Below are positions 41,438 through 50,791 of a stretch of DNA of 64,000 nucleotides, one piece after another. The DNA is from Paenibacillus ihumii (GTDB lineage Bacteria; Bacillota; Bacilli; Paenibacillales; Paenibacillaceae). Numbering within the stretch: the first letter of the stretch is position 1; each line of letters starts with the position of its first letter. The stretch spans positions 1,736,117 to 1,800,116 of the forward strand of contig NZ_LN884299.1 of the NCBI RefSeq assembly GCF_001403875.1, in the 5' to 3' direction. The position numbers and the translations under genes are program-made. Under the pieces are notes generated by a model, which ran no database searches, was not told the origin of the DNA, and saw only the letters and a list, made by a program, of their open reading frames with translations.

Positions 41438-44185
41438 ATGTCATCATTTAAACGCAGCTATAGACGAAATACGAGAAAAGCGGTTTCGGCCATGCTCGCT
41501 GCCGCGATCAGCTTAAGCGGGGCAGCAGCCGCATTTGCCGACCAGCCGGCAGGTTCATCTACGGGGACAAATACCAGCAATACTTCAAATACGGCTTTTT
41601 CCTTGTTTAGCGATGTGAAGGATGGCTTTTGGGCAGAGAAATATATTTACAAGCTGGCAGCAGAAGGCATTATTGTCGGAGATGCCGGGAAATTCCGTCC
41701 CAGCGACAGCGTAACGCAGCAGGAAGCCATTACGATGGCGATTCGTTTTATGAATTTGAGCGGAGAACTTGGCAGCGGGGACACGGCGCCTGCCGAGCTG
41801 CAAATTAGCGGATATGCGAAGCCTTATATTGAACTGGCTTTGAAGAAGAACCTGATCGATAAGGACGAAGAGCTGGCCGCCATTAAAGGGAAGGAGTCCT
41901 GGGGACAGAAGAAAGCGTCCCGCGAATGGGTCGCAAAAATATTGATTCGCGCTCTAGATAAGGAAGAGGAAGCCAAAGCGCTAAGCTCGGCGTCAACCGG
42001 CTTTGCGGATCATGATAAAATTACGGCTTCCGCACGCGGTTACGTCAATCTGGCTGCCAAGCTGGATATTACGAAGGGAATCGAAGGCAATAAATTCGAT
42101 CCGCAGAGCAATGTGACAAGAGCGCAAATGGCGACCTTCTTCGGCAAAGGCGCGGAGCATCTGAATGCGAATTATTCCAACGTCTATGAAGGAATCGTAA
42201 CCGAGCTCACTGACAGCAAGCTGACGCTGTACGTGGACAATCAGCTCAAGAGCTTCGTACTGGACAATCGCAGCGTTTATTTCACCAAGGATTCACAATT
42301 GAAAATTTCCAAGAACGATCTGAAGCCTTACACGAAAGTGCTGGCGATCGACAAAGTAGGGTCAGCGGCGTACGTTGAGGTCATCGACGGCAAGCAGCAG
42401 CTGGAGACCACGGAAGGGACGCTGCTTCGCATCCTCGGCGGCAACCGGATTTTGATGCTTGTAAACAACGATTCCGTAGAGTACACCTTCGATGACACGA
42501 CGACCTTCCTCGATCAGCACGGGAATAAAGTGACCGCTGACAAGCTAACGCCTGAGAGTACGATCATTGTACAGCGCGAGACTTATTCCGCCGCCAAGAA
42601 GCCGGTGCTGGTTCAGGTTAAATCGGCTCTGGTCAGCAAAACAGGCACAGGCACGATTGAATCCGTCGATGTCACGGGCAAGAAAGTAACGATCCGCGAT
42701 GCCTCAGGTTCTGTGGAGACCTATGCGGTAGACGATACGACGATTCTGCTGTACCAGAGTCAGAAGCTGAACGGTCTCAGTGAATTGCAGGAGAACGCGG
42801 CTATCAAATACTCGGTGAAGAACAGCGTGCTCGATTCCCTCGAAGTCACGAAAAGCGTCGAGCGGACGGTTAACGGGACGCTGCTGGGCCTGGATCAAAA
42901 CGGGCTGCTTCTAACCTACAGCAACGCAAGCGGTTATCCGGAAGTAAAGCTGCTGGCCGAGAAGCCGGAAATTATCGTTGGAGGAATTAATGATGCTACC
43001 TTCGACGATCTCATCGCCGACCTGAATGGGGGCGACAAGGTCGAGCTGACGCTGGATGCGGAGGAACGGGTGACGAAGATCGTCGTGCAAGGCCGCCAAT
43101 CCGAGCAAATGGCCTCTGCGACGGTCGTGAATTACGATAGTAAATCAAAGGCGCTGACAGTGCTGGATGGAAATGGAAAGCCGCATGTGTTCGTTTTGGA
43201 CGAGAAGACAAAAGTGGAATACAACTCCACGCAGCCGACTCTTTCAGGCATGGAATCCGTTCTGAATAAAGACCGGAAGATTAATGTGACTTACATCGGC
43301 AGCCGAGCGCTTAGCGTCCAGATGATCTATAAATATGAAGGAACCTTCGTCTCCGTAAATACGGCAGAGAAGAAGCTGAATCTGCTGCTGGCTAATGGCA
43401 AAACAGTAGCTCTGCCTTACCAGGGCACGGCGCCTACCGTGGAAATGTACGGCAAGAGTGCCACGCTGAGCGATGTCAAGGTTGGAGATCCCGTCGTCGC
43501 CATGCTGAGTGCGAATCAGGATGCGGTACAGACGCTCTCGCTGAAGACCTCCGTTCAATTCGTCCTTAGCTCTGTAGAGACGTCTTATAGCCGCGTCAGA
43601 GCGGTAAACAGCAATAACGGGCTTACGGAAAGCTTCTATATCGATCAGGCGGTGCTGACGGACGAGAACGGCAATCCGATCAAGATGTCCAATCTTCAAA
43701 ACGGCCAAACGATCAACGTGGCATTCAATGGCCATAAGGCGGTATCGCTGCAGGTCGTAAAATTGACGCTGGGCAGCGTGCAGAATATCGATGGTTCAAC
43801 GCTGACCGTCAAGACCTTCACCGGCGGAATCGAATCCTTCCCGCTGTCGGGCAGCGTCAAGGTGGTTCGCGGTTCGTCCGTAACTACGGGAGCGAATGGT
43901 CTGACTACGGCTGATCATGTAGAGGTGCGCAAAGACAGCGACGGCACGCTCATTGTGAAGGTCCTGACCGCGCTGGAACGGAAATTCTCCCGTTACGATG
44001 CAAATTCGAGGGAGCTTGTCGTAAAGAGAGCAACGCTCTCTGATAACAATTATCGCTTCTTCGTAAACGCGGATACGTATATTCACCAAGGTGACACGAC
44101 AATATCCGTGCAATCTCTGAAGGTTGATGATAAAATTGTTTTATATTTCAATGGCGATAGACTCGTTGAAATTGAAAAACAATAA
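41438..44185 (+). CDS. SLH-domain surface protein
   Basis: A 915-residue secreted protein. The signal peptide (residues 1-33, AVSAMLAAAISLSGAAAAFA) is followed by three S-layer-homology domains (residues about 50-245): FSDVKDGFWAEKYIYKLAAE with KFRPSDSVTQQEAITMAIR, then YAKPYIELALKKNLI, then GFADHDKITASARGYVNLAA with KFDPQSNVTRAQMATFFGKG. SLH domains bind pyruvylated wall polymer. The remaining 670 residues are a chain of similar beta-rich units of roughly 60-90 residues with recurring G-T/L-L-x-x-hydrophobic-D starts (GTLLRILGGNRILMLVNNDS, GTLLGLDQNGLLLTYSN, GTFVSVNTAEKKLNLLLANG). No catalytic motif is visible. GAAGGAGAG precedes ATG 41438. A structural or adhesive role is inferred. Confidence 0.9.
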   Translation: MSSFKRSYRRNTRKAVSAMLAAAISLSGAAAAFADQPAGSSTGTNTSNTSNTAFSLFSDVKDGFWAEKYIYKLAAEGIIVGDAGKFRPSDSVTQQEAITMAIRFMNLSGELGSGDTAPAELQISGYAKPYIELALKKNLIDKDEELAAIKGKESWGQKKASREWVAKILIRALDKEEEAKALSSASTGFADHDKITASARGYVNLAAKLDITKGIEGNKFDPQSNVTRAQMATFFGKGAEHLNANYSNVYEGIVTELTDSKLTLYVDNQLKSFVLDNRSVYFTKDSQLKISKNDLKPYTKVLAIDKVGSAAYVEVIDGKQQLETTEGTLLRILGGNRILMLVNNDSVEYTFDDTTTFLDQHGNKVTADKLTPESTIIVQRETYSAAKKPVLVQVKSALVSKTGTGTIESVDVTGKKVTIRDASGSVETYAVDDTTILLYQSQKLNGLSELQENAAIKYSVKNSVLDSLEVTKSVERTVNGTLLGLDQNGLLLTYSNASGYPEVKLLAEKPEIIVGGINDATFDDLIADLNGGDKVELTLDAEERVTKIVVQGRQSEQMASATVVNYDSKSKALTVLDGNGKPHVFVLDEKTKVEYNSTQPTLSGMESVLNKDRKINVTYIGSRALSVQMIYKYEGTFVSVNTAEKKLNLLLANGKTVALPYQGTAPTVEMYGKSATLSDVKVGDPVVAMLSANQDAVQTLSLKTSVQFVLSSVETSYSRVRAVNSNNGLTESFYIDQAVLTDENGNPIKMSNLQNGQTINVAFNGHKAVSLQVVKLTLGSVQNIDGSTLTVKTFTGGIESFPLSGSVKVVRGSSVTTGANGLTTADHVEVRKDSDGTLIVKVLTALERKFSRYDANSRELVVKRATLSDNNYRFFVNADTYIHQGDTTISVQSLKVDDKIVLYFNGDRLVEIEKQ

Positions 44186-44201
44186 TCATTTTCGTGAGAA
44201 T

Positions 44202-44247
44202 AACCGTCTGCCTGCGGGTCATTCCCGCAGAGCAGGACGGTTTTCTT
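44202..44247 (+). terminator. Terminator of the SLH gene
   Basis: AACCGTC (44202-44208) pairs with GACGGTT (44236-44242), enclosing a second stem CTGCGGG/CCCGCAG, then TTCTTC. The T-run is short. Confidence 0.75.
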
Positions 44248-44271
44248 CGTGAAGAAAGGTTAGGTGGAGAC

Positions 44272-44940
44272 ATGAATGCCGCGGGTGTCCGTCATATTCT
44301 GGACTGCATCGGCGCTATGTTTCCGGATGCGCACTGTGAGCTCCATCACAGCAATGCGTTTGAATTGACGATTGCCGTGCTGCTGTCGGCACAGTGTACC
44401 GACGCAACCGTGAACAAGGTGACGGAAGACTTATTCCAGAAATATAAGGCGCCGGAGGATTATCTTGCTGTGCCGCTGGAAGAGCTGGAGCAGGATATTC
44501 GGCGCATCGGACTATTTCGGAGTAAAGCCAAGCATATCCAGAACTTATGCCGGATTCTCATCGAACAGTATAATGGAGAGGTTCCCCGGGAGCATGCCGA
44601 GCTGGTAAAGCTTCCAGGCGTAGGCCGCAAGACGGCCAATGTGGTGGTTTCCAACGCTTTCGGCGTACCGGCGATCGCCGTTGACACGCATGTGGAGCGG
44701 GTCAGCAAACGTCTTGGCCTGGCGGGCTGGAATGACTCTGTTCTCGAGGTTGAGAAGAAGCTGATGAAGCGGGTTCCCAAAGAGGAATGGACAATTACCC
44801 ATCATCGGCTCATCTTCTTCGGGAGATATCATTGCAAGGCCCAGAATCCGCAGTGCGAGATTTGTCCGCTGCTGGAGGTTTGCCGGGAAGGCAAGAAACG
44901 TATGAAAAAGTCACCGGTCAGAAAAGATAGAGAAAAGTGA
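44272..44940 (+). CDS. nth: Nth, endonuclease III
   Basis: A 222-residue base-excision repair glycosylase/AP lyase. From ATG 44272 (AGGTGGAGAC site) the catalytic residues fall at K120 (LPGVGRKTANV) and D138 (AVDTHVERV), exactly the E. coli numbering, which supports this start over the in-frame codon at 44194. The iron-sulfur loop is C-x6-C-x2-C-x5-C in CKAQNPQCEICPLLEVC. In Bacillus nth directly follows dnaD; here they are separated by about 25 kb of envelope and amino acid genes. Confidence 0.97.
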   Translation: MNAAGVRHILDCIGAMFPDAHCELHHSNAFELTIAVLLSAQCTDATVNKVTEDLFQKYKAPEDYLAVPLEELEQDIRRIGLFRSKAKHIQNLCRILIEQYNGEVPREHAELVKLPGVGRKTANVVVSNAFGVPAIAVDTHVERVSKRLGLAGWNDSVLEVEKKLMKRVPKEEWTITHHRLIFFGRYHCKAQNPQCEICPLLEVCREGKKRMKKSPVRKDREK

Positions 44941-44973
44941 CTTACAAACCTAGATAGAAGAGGATGAGACTCC

Positions 44974-45258
44974 ATGAAATGTATTTCTGTATATACAGAC
45001 AGTTTTGAACAATTCTCCGATATGTTCGAGCAGGTCATCGAAATTGATTTGCAGGAGAATGATGAGCGCGAGCTCGAAGGCGTTACGGTTAGTGACTCCG
45101 GCGAAGTGCCGAGCCATTATCTGGAGCGAATGGCTTCCAAACCCGAAGTGGTCGTGATGAAGGATAAGGAGAAGGGAATTACGATTCTTCAGCACGGCAA
45201 AGTGTTCGAAATTCTAATTCCCTCCGAGGCGGATTCGCTCGAGACGCCTTCGGTCTAG
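44974..45258 (+). CDS. Small conserved-looking protein of unknown function
   Basis: A 94-residue soluble, acidic protein preceded by AAGAGGATGAG. It has no signal peptide, membrane segment or known motif; the predicted order is alternating helix and strand (CISVYTDSFEQFSDMFEQVI, KPEVVVMKDKEKGITILQHG). It sits 33 bases after nth and is followed by a terminator, so it is probably cotranscribed with nth. The family is not recognised. Confidence 0.65.
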   Translation: MKCISVYTDSFEQFSDMFEQVIEIDLQENDERELEGVTVSDSGEVPSHYLERMASKPEVVVMKDKEKGITILQHGKVFEILIPSEADSLETPSV

Positions 45259-45277
45259 CTGCCTTGTCAATCAGAAT

Positions 45278-45318
45278 GCCGTCTTGCGGGAATATACCGC
45301 AGGGCGGCTTTTGTTTTT
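45278..45318 (+). terminator. Terminator after the nth operon
   Basis: GCCGTCTTGCGG pairs with CCGCAGGGCGGC around a 6-base loop (one internal mismatch pair), then TTTTGTTTTT. Confidence 0.85.
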
Positions 45319-45612
45319 GGCTTGAGGCTTTGAGGAGGAGGGGGCTGGATGGCGTTTCTAAACAAAAACGAAGATATTCGGAACCTGGCGACGAAGAATG
45401 TGCTCTGAGCAGGGTTTTTCTTTAAATAAGCGGGAAGTTCTTTAAATTTTACTGGAAAATCACTAATTATGAGACTTCCCTGTAGGTTGCCACTCATGTA
45501 AAATGGATGTATTTCCTAAGACATGGAATGCGCTGGATGGGGATGTCACAAATGAATAACGCTTTTTGCTCGCAGGCAATAGGCGAACATAAATTAAGGA
45601 GAGTACATATTC
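45319..45612 (+). other. Gap before dynA with one tiny possible reading frame
   Basis: Between the terminator and the dynamin gene I see only one candidate. A 19-codon frame at 45349-45408 (ATG to TGA) has the strong site AGGAGGAGGGG in front and a short GTTTTTC tract after it. It could be a leader peptide, a gene remnant or chance. The AT-rich stretch 45420-45510 probably holds the dynA promoter, but no clear pair of boxes stands out. Confidence 0.4.
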
Positions 45613-48600
45613 ATGGAAACGTTGACAATTGGTCGGGATCAGCGGCTTCATGACCGTCTTGACCAGTTCTTGAAGCTATATGAGTCAGGCAAGGATCTCA
45701 GAGCTTGCCGGGAGATTCAGGATTTGCAACAGAAGCTTGCGGCTGATGAATTAACGCTGTCGTTCTGCGGCCATTTCTCCGCAGGGAAATCCAGTCTGAT
45801 CAACAGGCTGTGCGGCAAGCAGGTGCTGCCGTCGGGGCCGATACCGACTACGGCCAATGTGGCCGCAATTCGCAATGGCGAGCCGCGAGCGGTGCTTACA
45901 CGGGCGGAGGCAGCGGGCCAAGGCACGGATGCCACCGCAGAAGGGCGCTCCGAGCAGATTGAGCTTAATATCGATCAACTGGACGATTATTGCAGGGACG
46001 GGAATACATATTCCATGATCTCCTTATGGGATGATGTTCCTATATTAGGTCAGCATGGCGTATTGCTTGATACGCCCGGCGTTGACTCCAATGACGCTGG
46101 CCATGCCATGGCTACGAATTCAGCACTGCATTTGGCCGATGTCGTGTTTTACGTTATGGATTATAATCATGTCCTGTCGGAAAGCAATCTGTCGTTTGCC
46201 AAGCGGCTGGCCGATTGGGGAAAGCCTCTGTATCTCGTCGTGAATCAGATCGATAAGCACCGGAATGCCGAGTTGTCGTTTGAGAAATACCGGCGCTCCG
46301 TGGAGGATGCCTTCGAATTATGGGGCATCGTTCCGGCCGGCGTATTCTATATTTCCCTTAGAGAGCTGTCTCATCCTTTAAATATGCTAAGCGAGCTGGA
46401 GAAGACGATCACTGCGCTGTTCAGGATTCGCCAAAGCCTGCTCGAGTTCAGCATCGGCTGCTCGCTCTTTCACGGAGCGGAGCAGTATTTGAAGCGGCTG
46501 AATGATGCCGAGGGGGAAGAGCAGGAGCGGCTGCTTGAGGAGATTGGCGGCGAAGAGGCGCTGCAGGGCCTGCAGGAGAAATTATCGGCATTGGAGCGGG
46601 AAATTTCCGAGCAGGCTGGCCTCATCGATCGGCTGCGCGACGGGCTGACGAAGGAGCTGGATGGACTTCTGGCTAACGCGCATGTAATGACGCCGGAGCT
46701 TCGGGAGGCTGCCGCGCTGTATTTGGAGAGCCGCAAGCCTGGCTTCAAGACGGGATTATGGTTTCACGGCAGCAAGACTGAACGCGAGAAGGAGCGGAGA
46801 AAGGAATACTTTCTCGGCAAGCTGAAGGAGCAGACACAGGCCCAGGTCGACTGGCATGTGCGCGATTTGCTTCGGCGCTTAGGACAGAGCGAGGGGCTCT
46901 GGAACGCCGAGTGGGAGAGCCGGCTGGAGGCGGAGCTTCCGCAGGCGGAGGAGGAGTGGATCGCCGGCCCTGCGCGCGAAGGCGCACTGCTCTCCGGCGA
47001 GTACACGCTTCGGTACGCCGCCGACGTGGCGGCCGGAATTGCCGGCCGCTACCGCCGCGCAGCCCTCGCCATCGCGGACGGGCTGCTCGCGGAGCTGGAG
47101 CCGCGCCTTAGGACGGCGCGGCAGGACGCGCTTCGCGGCGGCCGCTTCACGGTCGCGCTGTTCGGGGCCTTCAGCGCGGGCAAATCCTCCTTCGCGAACG
47201 CGCTGCTCGGCGCTCAGGTGCTGCCTGTATCGCCGCATCCGACGACCGCGGCGATCAACCGCATCCTCGCGCCCGAAGGGGACATGAAGCATGGCCAGGC
47301 GGCCATTACCTTCAAGTCCATGGACGCGATGCGCGAGGATCTCGCATACTCCTTCGAGGCGCTGCAGCTCGGGGCGTGGAAGGAAGGGAGCTGGCGGTCT
47401 GAAGTAACCAAGTTGAAGGCTCCGGACGTTCCGCCTTCCGGGCGGGCTCATTTCAGCTTCCTGAAAGCGGCTGCCATAGGCTGGGAGCAAAATGCAGCCC
47501 GGCTGGGAAGCCGTGAGATAACGGGGCTGGAGCAATTCGCAGAATATGTGGCGGAGGAGAGTATGGCCTGCTTCGTAGCGGGCATCGACCTGTATTATTC
47601 CTGTCCGTTAACCGAGCAGGGAATCGTAATCGTGGATACTCCGGGGGCGGACTCCATTCATGCCCGGCATACCGGAGTGACTTTTGAATATATGAAAAAT
47701 AGCGATGCATTGCTGTACGTTACTTATTACAACCATGCTTTCTCCCGGGCGGATCGCCAGTTCCTTGGCCATCTGGGCCGGGTGAAGGGCAGCTTTGCGC
47801 TCGACAAGATGTTCTTTATCGTCAACGCGGCGGATCTGGCTTCTACACCAGAGGAACTGGCAAGCGTCGTCGAGCATGTGGAGGACGGCCTGCGTGCAGC
47901 CGGAATCGAGTCGCCGCAAATCTACCCGGTATCCAGCATCGCCGCCCTGGAGGCGAAGCGCAGCATGGATGCCGGCAAGCTTGAAGCCTCGGGCTTTTCC
48001 CGGTTCGAGATCCCTTTCCTGCGCTTTATCAGCGAGGACTTGGCCGGACTCGCCGTAGGTGCGGCCCGCCACGAGCTGCAGCAGTTCATCGCCCGGGCGG
48101 AGCAGTGGACCGAGACGCTGGCGAAGAGCGAGGAGGAGCGCGAACAGCTTAAAGCCCAGCTGCTGCTGGATCACAAGCGGTTCTCTGAGGAGCTTCGATT
48201 GCTGGCGAAGAGCGATAAAACGGCAGAAATTACGCAGGAAACCGGCGAGCTGCTGTTCCATGTCCGCAGGCGCCTTCAGTTTCTTGCTGGTGATCTGTTC
48301 CATGAATATTTCCACCCTTCGCTCCTGCAGGATGACGGAGGGGACATGAAGCGGAAATTCGCCGCGTCGGTCAAGGGATGGCTGGCCCAGTTAAGCATTG
48401 AGCTTGAACGGGAGGTGCAGGCAACCTCCCTGCGTCTTGAGAAGAAGTGCGAGGCGCTGCTGGCGAAGGAAGCCGAGGCTTGGCTGGCGAAGCTGGAGCA
48501 AGAAATTCCTGCGCTGCCGGCATTGTCGATTTATGCAACCTCTGCCTGGCTGACTCCAAGCGTCCCGGAGGGGAGCCTGGAGCACGGCATAAAGGCTTCC

Positions 48601-48909
48601 TCATATTGGAGTTATTTCAGAAATCCAAAGACATTTTTTGAAGGAGGGGGTAAGCAAAAGTTGCGCGACGCCCTGGAAGAGCCGCTTAGCGACGGCATCA
48701 AAGTGGCGGTGGAGCGCTGCGGAGAAGATCTGATCCGTTTTTATGCGCAGGAGACCTCGGCAAGATTTGCAGCGATCGCTGCATCGTTCGAAGCGCAGTG
48801 GGAGGAATGGGAGAGCAGCGTGTCCGGCATGTCTGATGCCGGGAACACGGATGAGTCTTGGAAGGACGTGCCGGAGCGCCTCCTTGGCCTGTATCAGGCT
48901 TTACATTAA
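45613..48909 (+). CDS. dynA: DynA-type double dynamin-like GTPase
   Basis: A 1098-residue bacterial dynamin made of two fused dynamin units, like B. subtilis DynA (YpbR), which tethers and fuses membranes and protects against membrane damage. Unit one has the P-loop GHFSAGKSS (lysine K59), LLDTPGVDSND and VNQIDKH. Unit two has FGAFSAGKSS at 517-526, VDTPGADSIHARHTG and VNAADLAST. Both keep the G1-G4 residues, so both should bind GTP. Long charged helical regions follow each GTPase domain, and there is no signal peptide. AAGGAGAG precedes ATG 45613. The stretch about 46910-47290 is richer in G+C than its surroundings. Confidence 0.92.
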   Translation: METLTIGRDQRLHDRLDQFLKLYESGKDLRACREIQDLQQKLAADELTLSFCGHFSAGKSSLINRLCGKQVLPSGPIPTTANVAAIRNGEPRAVLTRAEAAGQGTDATAEGRSEQIELNIDQLDDYCRDGNTYSMISLWDDVPILGQHGVLLDTPGVDSNDAGHAMATNSALHLADVVFYVMDYNHVLSESNLSFAKRLADWGKPLYLVVNQIDKHRNAELSFEKYRRSVEDAFELWGIVPAGVFYISLRELSHPLNMLSELEKTITALFRIRQSLLEFSIGCSLFHGAEQYLKRLNDAEGEEQERLLEEIGGEEALQGLQEKLSALEREISEQAGLIDRLRDGLTKELDGLLANAHVMTPELREAAALYLESRKPGFKTGLWFHGSKTEREKERRKEYFLGKLKEQTQAQVDWHVRDLLRRLGQSEGLWNAEWESRLEAELPQAEEEWIAGPAREGALLSGEYTLRYAADVAAGIAGRYRRAALAIADGLLAELEPRLRTARQDALRGGRFTVALFGAFSAGKSSFANALLGAQVLPVSPHPTTAAINRILAPEGDMKHGQAAITFKSMDAMREDLAYSFEALQLGAWKEGSWRSEVTKLKAPDVPPSGRAHFSFLKAAAIGWEQNAARLGSREITGLEQFAEYVAEESMACFVAGIDLYYSCPLTEQGIVIVDTPGADSIHARHTGVTFEYMKNSDALLYVTYYNHAFSRADRQFLGHLGRVKGSFALDKMFFIVNAADLASTPEELASVVEHVEDGLRAAGIESPQIYPVSSIAALEAKRSMDAGKLEASGFSRFEIPFLRFISEDLAGLAVGAARHELQQFIARAEQWTETLAKSEEEREQLKAQLLLDHKRFSEELRLLAKSDKTAEITQETGELLFHVRRRLQFLAGDLFHEYFHPSLLQDDGGDMKRKFAASVKGWLAQLSIELEREVQATSLRLEKKCEALLAKEAEAWLAKLEQEIPALPALSIYATSAWLTPSVPEGSLEHGIKASSYWSYFRNPKTFFEGGGKQKLRDALEEPLSDGIKVAVERCGEDLIRFYAQETSARFAAIAASFEAQWEEWESSVSGMSDAGNTDESWKDVPERLLGLYQALH

Positions 48910-49020
48910 TGTAAGAACCCAAAAAACAACATAACTGAAAAGTAATGCGGCGGTCGCGAAGAGGGGCAAATCCGAGAAATTGCAAGCCATCGATGACCTG
49001 CGTTACTGGGAGGGAACGAC

Positions 49021-50790
49021 ATGGAAGTACTTAGGCAATTAAGAGGCTATTATCGGGAACGACGCACCTATTTGATATTGTCAATCCTGTGCCTCGCTGC
49101 GGCGACGGGCTTTGGGCTCGTATATCCTTTGCTGCTTAGAAAACTGATCGACGACGTGATTCGCCCCGGCAATTATGGAGGGGTATTGTGGATTGCATTA
49201 ACCGCCTTGGGCGTCGTGATCATCAAAGCGTTCTTGCAGTTTTTGCACGGATTTTTCGGCGGAAGGCTGGGCAACTATCTCGCGTATCGGCTAAGGAACG
49301 CCTGCTACGAGAAGCTGCAGTTTCTGTCATTCCGCTATTATGATAGAGCGAAAACCGGGGACCTGATGTCCCGGCTGACCGGGGATCTTGAGGCCATTCG
49401 GAACTTCGTCGGCTTCGGGTTCGCGCAGCTGCTCAACTTGGTGCTGATGGTCGTCTTCGGTTCGGCCATGATGATGTCGATTCACTGGCAGCTGACGCTG
49501 ATTACGATGATCACGATTCCGTTCCTGGCGGCGGTGGCTTTGAAATTCGAATCGAAAATCCACCCGGCCTTCCAGGAAATGCGCCTGGCCTTAAGCTCGC
49601 TGACGACGGCGGTTCAGGAGAACGTGACCGGGGTCCGTACGGTCAAGTCCTTTGCGCGCGAGCCGTACGAGATGGAGAAGTTCTCGCATCGCAATGAGCG
49701 CTATAAGGATAATCAGATTTTTGCCTCGATGCTGTGGAGCAGGTTCTTTCCCGTCATGGAGCTGCTGGCCTCGATCAGCGTAGCCGTTCTGCTGGCGGTG
49801 GGGGGCACCCTCGTCATCAAGGGGCAGCTGACGCTTGGCGATTTGGTCGCTTTCTTCAGCCTGATCTGGTTCATTATCGGCCCGATGTGGGGGCTTGGCT
49901 TTCATATCAATAACTATACCCAGTCCAAGGCCTCTGGAGAGCGTGTACTGGAAATATTGAATCAGAACGTGGACGTGAAGGATGAGGCTGGCGCAGTCGA
50001 TTTGAACCTGGAGGATGTGAAGGGCAAGGTGGAGTTTGACCACGTTACATTCGCCTATGGCAATAAAATGCCGGCCGTGACGGATATTCATTTTACGGCT
50101 GAGCCGGGCTCGGTCATCGGGTTCCTTGGCGGCACGGGCTCCGGCAAATCGACGATCATTCAGCTGCTGATGCGCGCTTACAACGTGAACGAGGGGAGCA
50201 TCCGGCTGGATGGAAGGGACATCAAGGATATACGCATTAAAAGCCTGCGCAGCGGGATTGCAACCGTCTTTCAGGAGACATTCCTGTTCTCCTCCAGTAT
50301 TCGCAATAATATCGCTTATGGCATGACTCAAGTATCCATGGAGGAAATTATTCATGCCGCCAAGCTGGCCAAGGCCCATGATTTTATCATGGAATTGCCG
50401 GATGGTTATGATACCGTCGTCGGTGAGCGCGGCATGGGGCTCTCTGGCGGACAGAAGCAGCGGATCGCGATCGCGCGTGCGCTGCTCAAAAATCCGCGGA
50501 TCTTGATCCTTGACGATGCGACAAGCGCCGTAGATATGGAGACCGAGCATGAAATCCAGTCGGGCTTCCAGGAAGTAATGCAGGGACGGACGACGTTCAT
50601 TATCGCTCATCGCATTTCATCGCTTCGCCATGCGGATGATATTCTTGTCCTCGATGAAGGACGGATCGTTCAGCGCGGCAGCCATGAGGAGCTGATCGGG
50701 GTGCCAGGTCCGTACCAGGATGTGTACCATATCCAGTATGCCGACCACTTGTCCCGGACCAACCAGGGCCACGAAGGGAAGGTGATGTAG
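49021..50790 (+). CDS. ABC exporter half, degenerate-site subunit
   Basis: A 589-residue type IV (type I exporter) ABC half-transporter: six membrane segments (residues about 15-310), then an ATPase domain. Walker A is GGTGSGKSTII, the signature LSGGQ, and Walker B reads RILILDDATSAVD: the usual catalytic glutamate after Walker B is aspartate. Aspartate at this position marks the non-catalytic site in heterodimeric exporters such as TM287/288 and BmrCD. It pairs with the next gene, one base away. The substrate is unknown; lipids or drugs are usual for the group. Confidence 0.93.
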   Translation: MEVLRQLRGYYRERRTYLILSILCLAAATGFGLVYPLLLRKLIDDVIRPGNYGGVLWIALTALGVVIIKAFLQFLHGFFGGRLGNYLAYRLRNACYEKLQFLSFRYYDRAKTGDLMSRLTGDLEAIRNFVGFGFAQLLNLVLMVVFGSAMMMSIHWQLTLITMITIPFLAAVALKFESKIHPAFQEMRLALSSLTTAVQENVTGVRTVKSFAREPYEMEKFSHRNERYKDNQIFASMLWSRFFPVMELLASISVAVLLAVGGTLVIKGQLTLGDLVAFFSLIWFIIGPMWGLGFHINNYTQSKASGERVLEILNQNVDVKDEAGAVDLNLEDVKGKVEFDHVTFAYGNKMPAVTDIHFTAEPGSVIGFLGGTGSGKSTIIQLLMRAYNVNEGSIRLDGRDIKDIRIKSLRSGIATVFQETFLFSSSIRNNIAYGMTQVSMEEIIHAAKLAKAHDFIMELPDGYDTVVGERGMGLSGGQKQRIAIARALLKNPRILILDDATSAVDMETEHEIQSGFQEVMQGRTTFIIAHRISSLRHADDILVLDEGRIVQRGSHEELIGVPGPYQDVYHIQYADHLSRTNQGHEGKVM

Positions 50791-50791
50791 G

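Noticed and set aside
49591..50610. 339-codon minus-strand frame opposite the first ABC half
   Set aside because: Antisense to conserved ABC transporter motifs, without a ribosome-binding site or recognisable protein features.
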